DNA of 64,000 nt from Intestinibacillus sp. Marseille-P6563. Its GTDB lineage: Bacteria; Bacillota; Clostridia; Oscillospirales; Butyricicoccaceae. Below the pieces are notes generated by a model. The model worked only from the letters and a program-made list of their open reading frames with translations, had not been told where the DNA came from and ran no database searches. Shown here piece by piece: positions 49,902 through 58,149 of this stretch. Both the position numbers and the translations under genes were made by a program. The DNA is taken from assembly GCF_900604335.1 (NCBI RefSeq), contig NZ_UWOD01000001.1, forward strand, positions 496,001-560,000, in the 5' to 3' direction. Each line of letters begins with the position of its first letter. The first letter of the stretch is position 1.

Positions 49902-50214
49902 GTGTCACCCCCTTTGATTTTTGTATTTGACTTAACTCCGATTCAAAGCAATCCAAAAATCGCATCATCGAATCCGCTATATTTGGATTGCTTTTTATGG
50001 CATTCTGGATGATTGCATCATTACATTGCTGCACCCACGATTGATCTCGCGCGTTCAACATTTCTCCTGATATTCTTTTCCCTCCACGCACACGTTTGTT
50101 TGGTGTATAGATTAGGATATAATCAGGGGATATTAAGCTGTATATTTGCTTTTTTGCATACATAATATTGTTCTGCGTTGTCGGCAGAAGAAAAATCTTA
50201 TACTGTGTAGGCAT
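49882..50214 (-). CDS. Small protein between terminase and portal, 110 aa
   Basis: ATG at 50214, overlapping the terminase stop, and it overlaps the portal start by 20 bases. Basic N-terminus and helical C-terminus (IADSMMRFLDCFESELSQIQKSKG). It may assist packaging or portal assembly; no known domain. Confidence 0.7.
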   Translation of the reverse strand: MPTQYKIFLLPTTQNNIMYAKKQIYSLISPDYILIYTPNKRVRGGKRISGEMLNARDQSWVQQCNDAIIQNAIKSNPNIADSMMRFLDCFESELSQIQKSKGVTHVAESK

Positions 50215-52031
50215 TAAAACAACCTTCCTCGTTTATGCAGCACTCGTGGGTGATAGTTCTGGTATTGCGGAGCAAATTTCTTCTGCCTTGCAAGCTTTTC
50301 GATCATCGGCGTCCAGTCGGATTCTTTTCGCACAGATTCAATAAGCTTTTTTCGCTCTAAAAGTTGAGCGAAACGCAAGGCATATTTGAAAGCTGACCAC
50401 ATATCGCGTTGAATTGATTTTGAAATGCGCGTTTCTGACCAGTTCATTGCGCTTTGCTTTTTCTTCAAATTCGAAATTTGTCCACACATTTCTCGACATT
50501 TAGCATAGGGGATAGCAAATGTCGCATCTTCATCCGAAGTTTGCAAATGGTGATATGTTTTATAGGCTTCTATGCCCTCATAGATGTTCGTAGTTAAAAT
50601 TTGGACATTCCCTTGTTCAAACTGCACTTCTGCATATTTCAGCATTTCGCCGTCAGGGTCGCCATGTCCTGTTTCACGATAACCATTACTTGCGACAACA
50701 GGATAAATAACCGGAAGCGCGTCCGGCTGCTCCAATTCAGGATAATCATGGTTCCAGCAGCATATTGGCTGCCCATCTCCCATGTCCTTCATTAGCTGCT
50801 CTGTAACCGATTTTCCGTACTGTTTGTTATCGATTGCAATAAACGTACCAGCGCCGCCCTCCATGGAGTATCGACGCCATAGTTCTTTCAGATATTGTGC
50901 TTGTAGAGAAGCTTCTTTCGGACGCATATCCTGCACATACACAAGCTGCTTGAGATACGTGTCTTGCTTTCCGCGAAGATGCTGGGTCGTCAGTTTTACG
51001 ATTGCTGCTGCACACATTGCGTGCCGCGCACCTTCTTCGTGGGATACGTCATATCCAATAATGTATATGGCGTTCGGGTCTTGGCAATGATGGCGTTCCA
51101 TGACCATGATCTTTTTTGATTCCGTCAGAACTTCATCACGAATTACAGAGTTTTCGCTTACGCCAGTATATCTGCTCTCCATTTCGCGCATCCATTCTTC
51201 GGGGGTAAGCTTTCGGCGCAAATCTTCTGCCCATGCCAAATCGCGTATACCTGATAAAACCGCCACTTCCCACGGATAATCGATTATAAATGCGCTTTCT
51301 CCATTTTGCATTGCCTTTAACACATCACATCTGTATTGGTATGTTTCATTCTGTTGCCGACACGCAGATGTAATATACTGCTTTTTAAAGTCAATGTGCA
51401 TCGGGTCCGGTTGGCGGTCCACCTGATGGCGCAAGCGGATAGATGGTAGGATAATATTTCGATAGTTTCGGTGATCGAAAACTGGCTGTTCTTCCTGCCC
51501 CACTTCTTCACACAAAACTTGGTGCGAGTTATCGCCACGCATGGTAGTAATGGTGAATTCCGAACCGGTTTCGGTTTTCATCTCGAATGTCTCTTTGGCA
51601 TTCTGTGTTTTCAACCAATGGTCAGCGAGAGCCGGATAATTTTTTCGAATCTGAGTGAATGTAGCATCTGCAATTTCTGCTGTTTGTTTGAGCGATGGTC
51701 CGAAATATCGCATCAATTCCCCCGGCCACAAAACGCCTTCACTCATTTTTGACAAGAAGGATGAATAAGTCTTTGTTGTGCCACGCGAACCAGTAATGAA
51801 AACCTGCTGATACCGTGCCATAACACGAATATTGATCGCTTGAATCAGCGCCAGTGTATAATCGCTATCCTCCCCTTCCAGAACGGCAAGCATTCTATCG
51901 GGATACCATCGCCAATATGAGAGTAAGAGTGCCCAGTTGTCGCCACTGATTTCATCATAATTAGCAGCTCGCGCTTGCCCTCTTTTTACCCATTTATGTA
52001 ATGTTGGATTCCAGTATTTACCCGCAGGCAT
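50214..52031 (-). CDS. terL: Terminase large subunit
   Basis: 605 aa, normal TerL length. Walker A GSRGTTKT at about residue 80, Walker B region HQVLCEEVGQ near 170, and the nuclease domain with the acidic IIGYDVSHEEGA (about 320) and a further acidic patch. TerL cuts and drives DNA into the prohead through the portal. No small terminase subunit is recognised; the gene upstream (52031-53086) is in its usual position. Confidence 0.93.
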   Translation of the reverse strand: MPAGKYWNPTLHKWVKRGQARAANYDEISGDNWALLLSYWRWYPDRMLAVLEGEDSDYTLALIQAINIRVMARYQQVFITGSRGTTKTYSSFLSKMSEGVLWPGELMRYFGPSLKQTAEIADATFTQIRKNYPALADHWLKTQNAKETFEMKTETGSEFTITTMRGDNSHQVLCEEVGQEEQPVFDHRNYRNIILPSIRLRHQVDRQPDPMHIDFKKQYITSACRQQNETYQYRCDVLKAMQNGESAFIIDYPWEVAVLSGIRDLAWAEDLRRKLTPEEWMREMESRYTGVSENSVIRDEVLTESKKIMVMERHHCQDPNAIYIIGYDVSHEEGARHAMCAAAIVKLTTQHLRGKQDTYLKQLVYVQDMRPKEASLQAQYLKELWRRYSMEGGAGTFIAIDNKQYGKSVTEQLMKDMGDGQPICCWNHDYPELEQPDALPVIYPVVASNGYRETGHGDPDGEMLKYAEVQFEQGNVQILTTNIYEGIEAYKTYHHLQTSDEDATFAIPYAKCREMCGQISNLKKKQSAMNWSETRISKSIQRDMWSAFKYALRFAQLLERKKLIESVRKESDWTPMIEKLARQKKFAPQYQNYHPRVLHKRGRLF

Positions 52032-53086
52032 TACGTATCAGGCCTTTCATATTTCATGGGCGGCAACTCCAAGCTTTCAATCAGTTTCTTTTCGGCTTCT
52101 GTGCTTCCTTCCTGAAATTCGCCCTGTTGAGGATCAATTTGCATTTCAACCGGCAAAGTGTCTGTCTCGCTCATACCCGAATTTCGACGGTATGCGTTCC
52201 AAATGGCAAGTAAAATCTGATCGATAATGTCCTTCCCCATTGGGTATACCGGATGATCTGCGCGTAGAATCGGAAGAAGTTGATCGTAAGGCAACAACTT
52301 TCCGTTCTTCGCATAGCCATTTCGTTCAAGAGCCGCCATCAATGTATCAATCTTTACTGCTGCAACCGGTGCTTCATCGCGCTTGCGCATCAGGTTATCA
52401 GCTTTCATCTTGGAAATCATGCCGTAGATTTCTTTCGCTTCTTTTGTATTTCTGGAAGCGCATTGCTTTTGATAGTCCAAAAGCAGTTTGCAGATTTCCC
52501 GGATATTGAATTCCATTTCGGCATCAATGCCGTTTGCTTCGTATGATTTCGATTGGATGGAATAAAGCCGATCCAGTTCGTTGTAATCTGCCTTTGTCCA
52601 GTCATCGCGCTCGCCCCAGTCGCGTCGCTGCCGTTTTGTTCCGGCCTTCTCATATTGCAAGTTGTCTGAAACAATTTCACGATTCAGCTTTACCTTTTGC
52701 GTGATTCCGAACAGTTTTTCCACATCGGTAATCCCATCTGAGAACGCGCACGGTTCGCCATCAATTCGCGTTCCTTTTTCCGCAGCATCGATATTTTTTA
52801 GGTATACATCCCACGAATAATCATCAAACACTTGTTCCATATTTGGTACGAGTTCAGGAATGAAAGGAATGTTATATGCAGCACAGCACAGGAAGAATGC
52901 CATATATGGAGATACAAGGAACGCAAATTCTGAGAACTGTTCTCGCTGACATTTTTTGCAGTAATGAACAAATCGTGTATCACCGTACCATTCGGGTGAC
53001 GCCACACGTCCGGTTTCATCGGTTAATTCTTCACCGCATCGCACGCAATGCACCGCAACATCAAGCTCCATTTCTTCTGCGTTCAA
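52031..53086 (-). CDS. Zinc-ribbon protein upstream of terL, 351 aa
   Basis: The N-terminal 50 residues hold CVRCGEELTDETG...HYCKKCQRE, a zinc ribbon. The rest is helical, with DWGERDDWTKADYNELDRLY and a long helix-rich C-terminus. The stop overlaps the terL start. It occupies the place of a small terminase subunit and could recognise phage DNA, but that is inference. Its 5' flank is adjacent to the IS110 element. Confidence 0.7.
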   Translation of the reverse strand: MNAEEMELDVAVHCVRCGEELTDETGRVASPEWYGDTRFVHYCKKCQREQFSEFAFLVSPYMAFFLCCAAYNIPFIPELVPNMEQVFDDYSWDVYLKNIDAAEKGTRIDGEPCAFSDGITDVEKLFGITQKVKLNREIVSDNLQYEKAGTKRQRRDWGERDDWTKADYNELDRLYSIQSKSYEANGIDAEMEFNIREICKLLLDYQKQCASRNTKEAKEIYGMISKMKADNLMRKRDEAPVAAVKIDTLMAALERNGYAKNGKLLPYDQLLPILRADHPVYPMGKDIIDQILLAIWNAYRRNSGMSETDTLPVEMQIDPQQGEFQEGSTEAEKKLIESLELPPMKYERPDT

Positions 53087-53134
53087 TTTTGTTCACCTCC
53101 TCGTATAATAAGATTCAAAGTTAATAATTTCAGG

Positions 53135-53429
53135 CATCAGCAGGCATTGAGATGCCCGTGATACAATAGCTGTAGGACAGCAGGGTCAAGCTCTCCACCT
53201 CCTTGTTGAGCCACAAGGCTGCTTCATTTTTAGTCTGTTCCCCTGAGCCGGAAGTCAGCTGCAAACTCATTGGCTGTTTGCCGGAGGCAAGGCCGCCCTT
53301 TCAGCAGTGAGGGCTTTCGCATTGGTCTGCCCCGGAATGATTCTGATACGCGAGGTTGCGGATGCTTCGGTTATCATGGGTATCTCAAAGCCTGCTGGCC
53401 TGAAATCTCCATGTGGGGAGGTGAAAATT
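53135..53429 (+). ncRNA. Candidate bridge RNA region of IS110
   Basis: IS110-subgroup elements encode a structured bridge RNA between the left end and the transposase gene. Here about 290 GC-rich, non-coding bases fill that position, with several local hairpins (GTTGAGCCACAAGG..., TTTGCCGGAGGCAAGGC). No guide loops can be assigned by eye. Confidence 0.5.
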
Positions 53430-54653
53430 ATGAACCCACTATTCGTTGGCATTGATGTGAGCAGCAGAAACAATGTGGCCTACCTGATGAAACCCGACGG
53501 CAGCAAGCACTCCAGCTTTTCCATACAGAACAACCTGGGTGGTGCTAAACTGTTATCAGAGAAGATCGTGTCGGCACTGCGTTCCATGCAGCTCAGCGAT
53601 GTGGTGATCGGCCTGGAGGCCACCTCCATCTACGGAGACAGCTTGGTTTACGCTCTCCGGGAGGATGGCAGCCTGGGCCGGTTCCAGCGGAAGATCCATG
53701 TCCTGAATCCAAAGCAGGTCAAAAAGTTCAAGGAAGCCTATCCCGACCTGCCCAAGAATGACTTTGTGGACGCCTTTGTGATTGCCGACCATCTCCGTTT
53801 CGGCAGGATCGCCAAGGAGGTCTATATGGACGACTACCGCTACCAGGCGCTCAGGACCCTTACCAGGGCCAGGTTTGACGTGATCCAAAACCTGACCCGG
53901 GAGAAACAGAGATTCGCTAACTACTTATTCCTCAAATGCTCCGGCATAGCCCAGGACAAGGACATCCAGAACACCAGCGCCACCACTATCGCGCTCATGG
54001 AGCGGTTTGAAACTGTGGATGATCTGGCAAACGCCGACCTGGACGAACTGACTGCCTTTCTGGATGAGAAGGGCAGAAACTTCGCTGACCCGGCTGCCAA
54101 AGCCAAGGTTATTCGAACTGCCGCCAGAGACTCTTACCGCCTGCCTGTTACTGTGAACAATTCTGTAAATCAGGCGATGGCAGTCTCTATTGCCTCTATG
54201 CGGGCTCTGGAAAAGCAGGTCAAGGTGTTGGACAAGGCCATTGAACAGCAGTTTGAAATCATTCCCAACACCCTGACCTCTATCCCCGGGATTGGCAAGG
54301 TCTACTCCGCCGGGATCATCGCCGAGATCGGCGACATTCACCGTTTCAGCTCTCAAGCCTCGGTTGCCAAGTTCGCCGGCCTTGTCTGGACACAGCACCA
54401 GTCCGGTGAATTTGAGGCTGAACACTCCCGGATGATCAAGTCCGGCAACCGCTATCTCCGCTACTACCTGCTGGAAGCCGCCAACTCTGTGAGAAGATGC
54501 GATTCCGAGTTCCGGCGCTACTATGACCTCAAGTATCAAGAGGTCAACAAGTATCAGCATAAACGCGCACTCGCTCTCACTGCCAGAAAACTGGTTCGGT
54601 TGATCTTTCGGCTGCTGAAGGACAACCGCCTGTATATCCTGCCGGAGGGCTGA
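53430..54653 (+). CDS. IS110 transposase
   Basis: 407 aa from the ATG at 53430 (GGGGAGGTGAAAATT). The N-terminal RuvC-like domain has Asp in FVGIDVSSRN, Glu in GLEATSIYG and Asp residues in NDFVDAFVIAD (DEDD). The C-terminal Tnp20 domain has the SIPGIGKVYSAGIIAEIG helix-hairpin-helix and SSQASVAKFAGL with the likely nucleophile Ser. Complete and probably active. Confidence 0.94.
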   Translation: MNPLFVGIDVSSRNNVAYLMKPDGSKHSSFSIQNNLGGAKLLSEKIVSALRSMQLSDVVIGLEATSIYGDSLVYALREDGSLGRFQRKIHVLNPKQVKKFKEAYPDLPKNDFVDAFVIADHLRFGRIAKEVYMDDYRYQALRTLTRARFDVIQNLTREKQRFANYLFLKCSGIAQDKDIQNTSATTIALMERFETVDDLANADLDELTAFLDEKGRNFADPAAKAKVIRTAARDSYRLPVTVNNSVNQAMAVSIASMRALEKQVKVLDKAIEQQFEIIPNTLTSIPGIGKVYSAGIIAEIGDIHRFSSQASVAKFAGLVWTQHQSGEFEAEHSRMIKSGNRYLRYYLLEAANSVRRCDSEFRRYYDLKYQEVNKYQHKRALALTARKLVRLIFRLLKDNRLYILPEG

Positions 54654-54823
54654 GCGTACCGCTTGCCGCTCTGGCGCATAGGCCCTGTTTCAAAAAACTC
54701 AGGGACAGGGCTTGGATTGGTGTTGTCTTTTTCCTGCCTACATGGTCCTTTTTACTCATTCCCATTTGAAATTTTCTTGCATCACCTACTTGACTTCATA
54801 CCATTGGACTAAAAAACAAAAAA

Positions 54824-54858
54824 GGGCTGCAAACCACATTTCTGTGATTTACAGCCCC
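54824..54858 (-). terminator. Late hairpin/terminator after antirepressor C (repeat copy)
   Basis: Same hairpin as at 48077 and 58995, with TTTTTTGTTTTTT after it on the minus strand and GCCAATC before it. It ends the cassette C transcript. Confidence 0.82.
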
Positions 54859-54903
54859 GATTGGCTTTTACTTTCTACCGATTAAGAAAGCAATGTTCAG
54901 TTT

Positions 54904-55707
54904 TTATGCAATGTTTCTGTCCATGACAGCCTGGATGCCGCGCCGCGTCAGAATTTCGTGAATCATCATTCGACCCTTCTGCGTCCATTGTGTGTGCAGT
55001 TTGGTATCCGGCGAACCATCTGACCGCGTGATATTAATGGTTTTGGATTTTGTGTATCCCATGCCCATATACTTGCGATACAGAATCCATTGTCCGTTGA
55101 CGTTATGCTGAATACCTTCCTCATGCAGAATCTTGTTCAGCATCCGGGCGCTGAGATCATAGTCTGCCGCGACTTGGGATGTTGCCAGTGTCCCTGTGCT
55201 TTCCAAGATTGTATCCACGTACTGCTTGATCGGCTCAAAGTCTTTGATGACTTGGCGCTGCTGCTCATTCTCAGATTCCAGCGCCTTGCGCTTGGCGCGT
55301 TCTTCTTTCAAATCGGTTGCCAGCCGAATAATCGTATCCGGGTCGGAAAGAATCTGTTCGATGGTGTCATCCGTCATGTATGCGCCGTGCTTGCGGATAG
55401 AGGGGAGGACTTCGGATGTCACCCAGCGCTTGAACTTCTTTGCTGTGGGAAGCTTGCTCGAAAGCACCAGAGAATATAGCCCGCTTTCGTTGATGATGAT
55501 AGTTTCTTGCATTCTTCCCAAACTGTCGGTGAGTCCCCATTTTAGGGAGTCATCATCATCAACATGTGTAGCTAGTGCATTGAGTGGTTTTGCATACCCC
55601 AAAATACTTGCTACATCTTTCCCGACAAACCACGGCTGTTCGTCGATTTCAACCACTCGGATTTCTCCGAATTCCTCATTTCTGAACAGTTCAATTTTGT
55701 TTTCCAA
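54904..55707 (-). CDS. Bro-N/KilAC-type antirepressor, cassette C, 267 aa
   Basis: TTG start at 55707 behind AATGGAGGTAACG. Residues 1-115 are Bro-N (FGEIRVVEIDEQPWFVGKDVASILGYAKPLNALATHV...VLPSIRKHGAYMTDD). The C-terminal domain (STGTLATSQVAADYDLSARMLNKILHEEGIQHNVNGQWILY) is a KilAC type different from copies A, B and D. Unlike A and B it follows the 86-aa gene after only 18 bases, with no own promoter or leader hairpin. Confidence 0.9.
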   Translation of the reverse strand: MENKIELFRNEEFGEIRVVEIDEQPWFVGKDVASILGYAKPLNALATHVDDDDSLKWGLTDSLGRMQETIIINESGLYSLVLSSKLPTAKKFKRWVTSEVLPSIRKHGAYMTDDTIEQILSDPDTIIRLATDLKEERAKRKALESENEQQRQVIKDFEPIKQYVDTILESTGTLATSQVAADYDLSARMLNKILHEEGIQHNVNGQWILYRKYMGMGYTKSKTINITRSDGSPDTKLHTQWTQKGRMMIHEILTRRGIQAVMDRNIA

Positions 55708-55725
55708 AACGTTACCTCCATTCTT

Positions 55726-55986
55726 TTACGCAAAAATTTCCCGTGCAAGCTGCATGGCGTAGCGGTAGCCCAGCAGGAACCCCATGCGCTCGGTCTTGAC
55801 TTGGTGCATTGCGATGAAGTCGGAAGCCGTGTTTACGTCGCCGCTATCTAGCATGCTGCGAACATCTTCGCACGGCAATGACCATTCTGCTTCATACAAC
55901 GCATTCAGTTCCGCATCTTCTTCCATCCGGCTTAGTGCATCCGCATGGTGCGCGTTTATGATCTCTGGAAAGGGTCTGTTTTTCAT
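55726..55986 (-). CDS. 86-aa cassette protein, copy C
   Basis: Differs from copies A and B at two residues only (Thr in GDVNTASD, Ala at the end). ATG at 55986 behind AAGGAGGAAAAGC. The strong conservation contrasts with the different antirepressor and RHH genes next to it. Confidence 0.8.
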   Translation of the reverse strand: MKNRPFPEIINAHHADALSRMEEDAELNALYEAEWSLPCEDVRSMLDSGDVNTASDFIAMHQVKTERMGFLLGYRYAMQLAREIFA

Positions 55987-56010
55987 TTTGCTTTTCCTCC
56001 TTGATTTTCA

Positions 56011-56100
56011 CCGGGAGGAATGATAGAATGGATTTACCATTCCTCCGGGTGTGGTGCTGTGAAGTAGTCCGCGATTTTCGACGGTGGCGGGCTACTTCAC
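56011..56100 (-). ncRNA. Two-hairpin RNA element, cassette C
   Basis: On the minus strand hairpin 1 is GTGAAGTAGCCCGC with GCGGACTACTTCAC (56100-56059), beginning at the RHH stop codon. Hairpin 2 is CCGGAGGAATGGTA with TATCATTCCTCCCGG (56048-56011) and the loop AATCCATTC. Both stems differ from A and B; the second loop is the same as in B. Confidence 0.72.
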
Positions 56101-56270
56101 TTTTTTTGTCCCAAAACCAGTTCTAATCCTTCTCTGACAACATCTGTTCGACTTTTACCATATTTCTTACAATATGATTGTAGCCGTTTGTCCGTATCTT
56201 CATCGATTCGGGCTTTTACTTCGATGCTCTTTGGCTTCTCTGATTTTGGACGCCCTGTACGTGGCGACAT
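56097..56270 (-). CDS. Ribbon-helix-helix repressor, cassette C, 57 aa
   Basis: ATG at 56270 behind AAGTGGGTGATG. SPRTGRPKSEKPK and an RHH core (VKARIDEDTDKRLQSYCKKYGKSRTDVVREGLELVL). The promoter region to its right has TTGACT and the palindrome CCACA...TGTGG around a weak -10, suggesting autorepression. Confidence 0.82.
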   Translation of the reverse strand: MSPRTGRPKSEKPKSIEVKARIDEDTDKRLQSYCKKYGKSRTDVVREGLELVLGQKK

Positions 56271-56345
56271 ATCATCACCCACTTTCTGTGCCACAGCAAT
56301 ATTGTGGTTTGTGTGGCTCAAAAAGTCAAGAGGAAAATGAAAAAT

Positions 56346-56489
56346 TTAACCTTTCGTTTTCGGTTCGTGGATGTATTCTAGTTTAATGGAATATACCTTT
56401 TCCTTTCCGTTTCTTTTGTCTTTTTTTATGAGCGCATCATTTCCTTGGTCAAGGACTTTGTCCACTGCTTCCATAGTGGCTTTTTGCAT
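56346..56489 (-). CDS. Small basic protein, 47 aa
   Basis: ATG at 56489 with GAGGTGAAGCT. Helical start (KATMEAVDKVLDQGND) and basic beta-like end (KEKVYSIKLEYIHEPKTKG). It is preceded by a GGCGCG-type leader hairpin. Unknown function. Confidence 0.6.
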   Translation of the reverse strand: MQKATMEAVDKVLDQGNDALIKKDKRNGKEKVYSIKLEYIHEPKTKG

Positions 56490-56519
56490 AGCTTCACCTC
56501 GATTGAAAAAACAAAAAAA

Positions 56520-56604
56520 GCGCAGCACATGCCAAAAAACGCAACCAAGCATATTATTCAGCATATCACTGAATAACACTTGTGTTTTTTGGCGCGTGCT
56601 GCGC
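56520..56604 (-). promoter_or_regulatory. GGCGCG-type leader hairpin before 56489 gene
   Basis: On the minus strand GGCGCAGCACGCGCCAAAA... closes with TTTTTTGGCATGTGCTGCGC and ends TTTTTTTGTTTTTTC. A -10 TATAAT lies at 56620-56615. Same design as the leaders at 27877 and 40275 with different stem sequence. Confidence 0.68.
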
Positions 56605-56689
56605 CGCCGATATAATTATATTATACTCTTTTATTCGGATAAGTCAATAGAAAAGAGGGAATATTTTTTAAATATTCCCTCTTTTTCAA

Positions 56690-58135
56690 TTAGCTCCCCG
56701 CCACAGTAACAGTCACATTGTATGTAATCGATGTCTTGTTGCTTTCCGAAACGGTGAGTGTGAACGACTTGCTGCCACCAGCGGAAGAAACGCTTGTGGT
56801 GTTCACGGTATAGGTCGGGTTGGTTTCTGTGCCACCCGCAGAAACATCGCCGGAGTCGGTTCCTCCAATTTCAACGCTCTGTGCAGCGGTCTTGGTCGCG
56901 GTCAGAACGACGCTGGAAGTGGAGTTTTCAACATTTACTGTTACCGTCATGCTTGCTCCGCCGCCTTCAATCGTGTTGGAACCACCAGCAGACGGTGTAG
57001 TCAGCGCAAAGGTTACATTTTCAGTCGGCGGAGTCGGTGCGCCGGTTACAGTGCATTGAACCGATGTGGTCAGATTGGCATTGTAGTTGGAAGTGATGTT
57101 CACCGTGCCCGTTCCGTTGGACAGACCGGTCACAACGCCGAGCGGCGAAACGCTGATATACTGCGTGCTGCCATCTGCAACCGCAAAGGTAAGGTTGCTC
57201 ATAAGCGGAGTAACCAGGGACCCATCCGGCATAACATACTTGACCGGGATTGTAGTTCCTTCATCATAGGCAACATCCAGTTCGTTTCCGCCTACAACCG
57301 CAAGACTTTCCACAAACTGATCGGGGTTGCCAAAAATTTCAACAACCATGTATGCCAGCTTCGGGGAAGCAGACGAACCACACTGAATACCAGCATCACA
57401 CGCTTCGTTGTAAGAAAGTGCTGTGCCGGTCAGGTTGGTGGTTGCTGCCGTAGTCTGCGAACCTTCGGTCGAAACATCGCCATTGAACTGCATACGCGGT
57501 ACAGTGATGTAGCAGTTACCGACATGCGAACCCTTGTTGCTTGCGCCCTGCCCTGCTTCGGTTGCATACAGCGGAATGGTATACAGCGAACGGACAACCG
57601 CCGGGGACATGAGGGTATCGACGCTCATTTGCATCGCATTTGCAGACTGAGTGTAGTAGTGCACGCAATAGGTTGTGCCTTCGGTTGCTGTGAAGCCTTG
57701 TACTTGCATAGACTCAACATCAATGAGATATGCCGTACTGTCATTGTTGATGGTACATACAATGTCACATCCGCCAAGCGGTGCACACGGAGTCTGTCCA
57801 ACGGTCAGTGTAGTACCAGTCGCAGCGACAGCTTCATCAACCGGCACAACGCCGTTATATGCAACCGTAGAACCAACAGACAGCGCGCGGCCTTGCAGAG
57901 AGAAGTCACCGGCAGTAATCGTCTGCGTCAGGGACGGAGTGTCGGGGATTTGGATAACAACCGGGTTGCCGATGCCTGCATTGATCGCACCCAGGTTCAC
58001 AGTGGATTGGAGCTGGTTTGTAACGATCTTGTCCGAATAGAAGATAAGATCGTTTGTGGTTGGATCAAAGCACTTGAGGTACATTGTACCTTTTGCATAA
58101 ACGGTCAAGCCGTTAATAGTACCAGAAACGTTCAT
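56690..58135 (-). CDS. Structural protein with Ig-like domains (major tail-like), 481 aa
   Basis: The N-terminus (NVSGTINGLTVYAKGTMYLKCFDPTTNDLIFYSDKIVTNQ) and a long beta-rich body suggest a major virion protein. Residues about 290-370 form a Big_2-like bacterial Ig domain (NLTFAVADGSTQYISVSPLGVVTGLSNGTGTVNITSNY). The last 100 residues are a second Ig-like or cadherin-like domain rich in Thr/Ser. Ig-like domains are common on phage tail-tube and capsid proteins. Assignment to tail tube is inferred. Confidence 0.68.
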   Translation of the reverse strand: MNVSGTINGLTVYAKGTMYLKCFDPTTNDLIFYSDKIVTNQLQSTVNLGAINAGIGNPVVIQIPDTPSLTQTITAGDFSLQGRALSVGSTVAYNGVVPVDEAVAATGTTLTVGQTPCAPLGGCDIVCTINNDSTAYLIDVESMQVQGFTATEGTTYCVHYYTQSANAMQMSVDTLMSPAVVRSLYTIPLYATEAGQGASNKGSHVGNCYITVPRMQFNGDVSTEGSQTTAATTNLTGTALSYNEACDAGIQCGSSASPKLAYMVVEIFGNPDQFVESLAVVGGNELDVAYDEGTTIPVKYVMPDGSLVTPLMSNLTFAVADGSTQYISVSPLGVVTGLSNGTGTVNITSNYNANLTTSVQCTVTGAPTPPTENVTFALTTPSAGGSNTIEGGGASMTVTVNVENSTSSVVLTATKTAAQSVEIGGTDSGDVSAGGTETNPTYTVNTTSVSSAGGSKSFTLTVSESNKTSITYNVTVTVAGS

Positions 58136-58149
58136 TTGTGTCCTCCTTA

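Larger units (their letters stand above)
53125..54780 (+). mobile_element. IS110-family insertion sequence
   Basis: A single transposase of IS110 type with about 300 bases of non-coding DNA upstream and 120 downstream. GC content rises clearly over the phage flanks and codon use changes, showing recent acquisition. IS110 elements have no clear terminal inverted repeats, so the ends given are estimates from the change in composition. It lies between cassette C and the terminase block. Confidence 0.8.
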
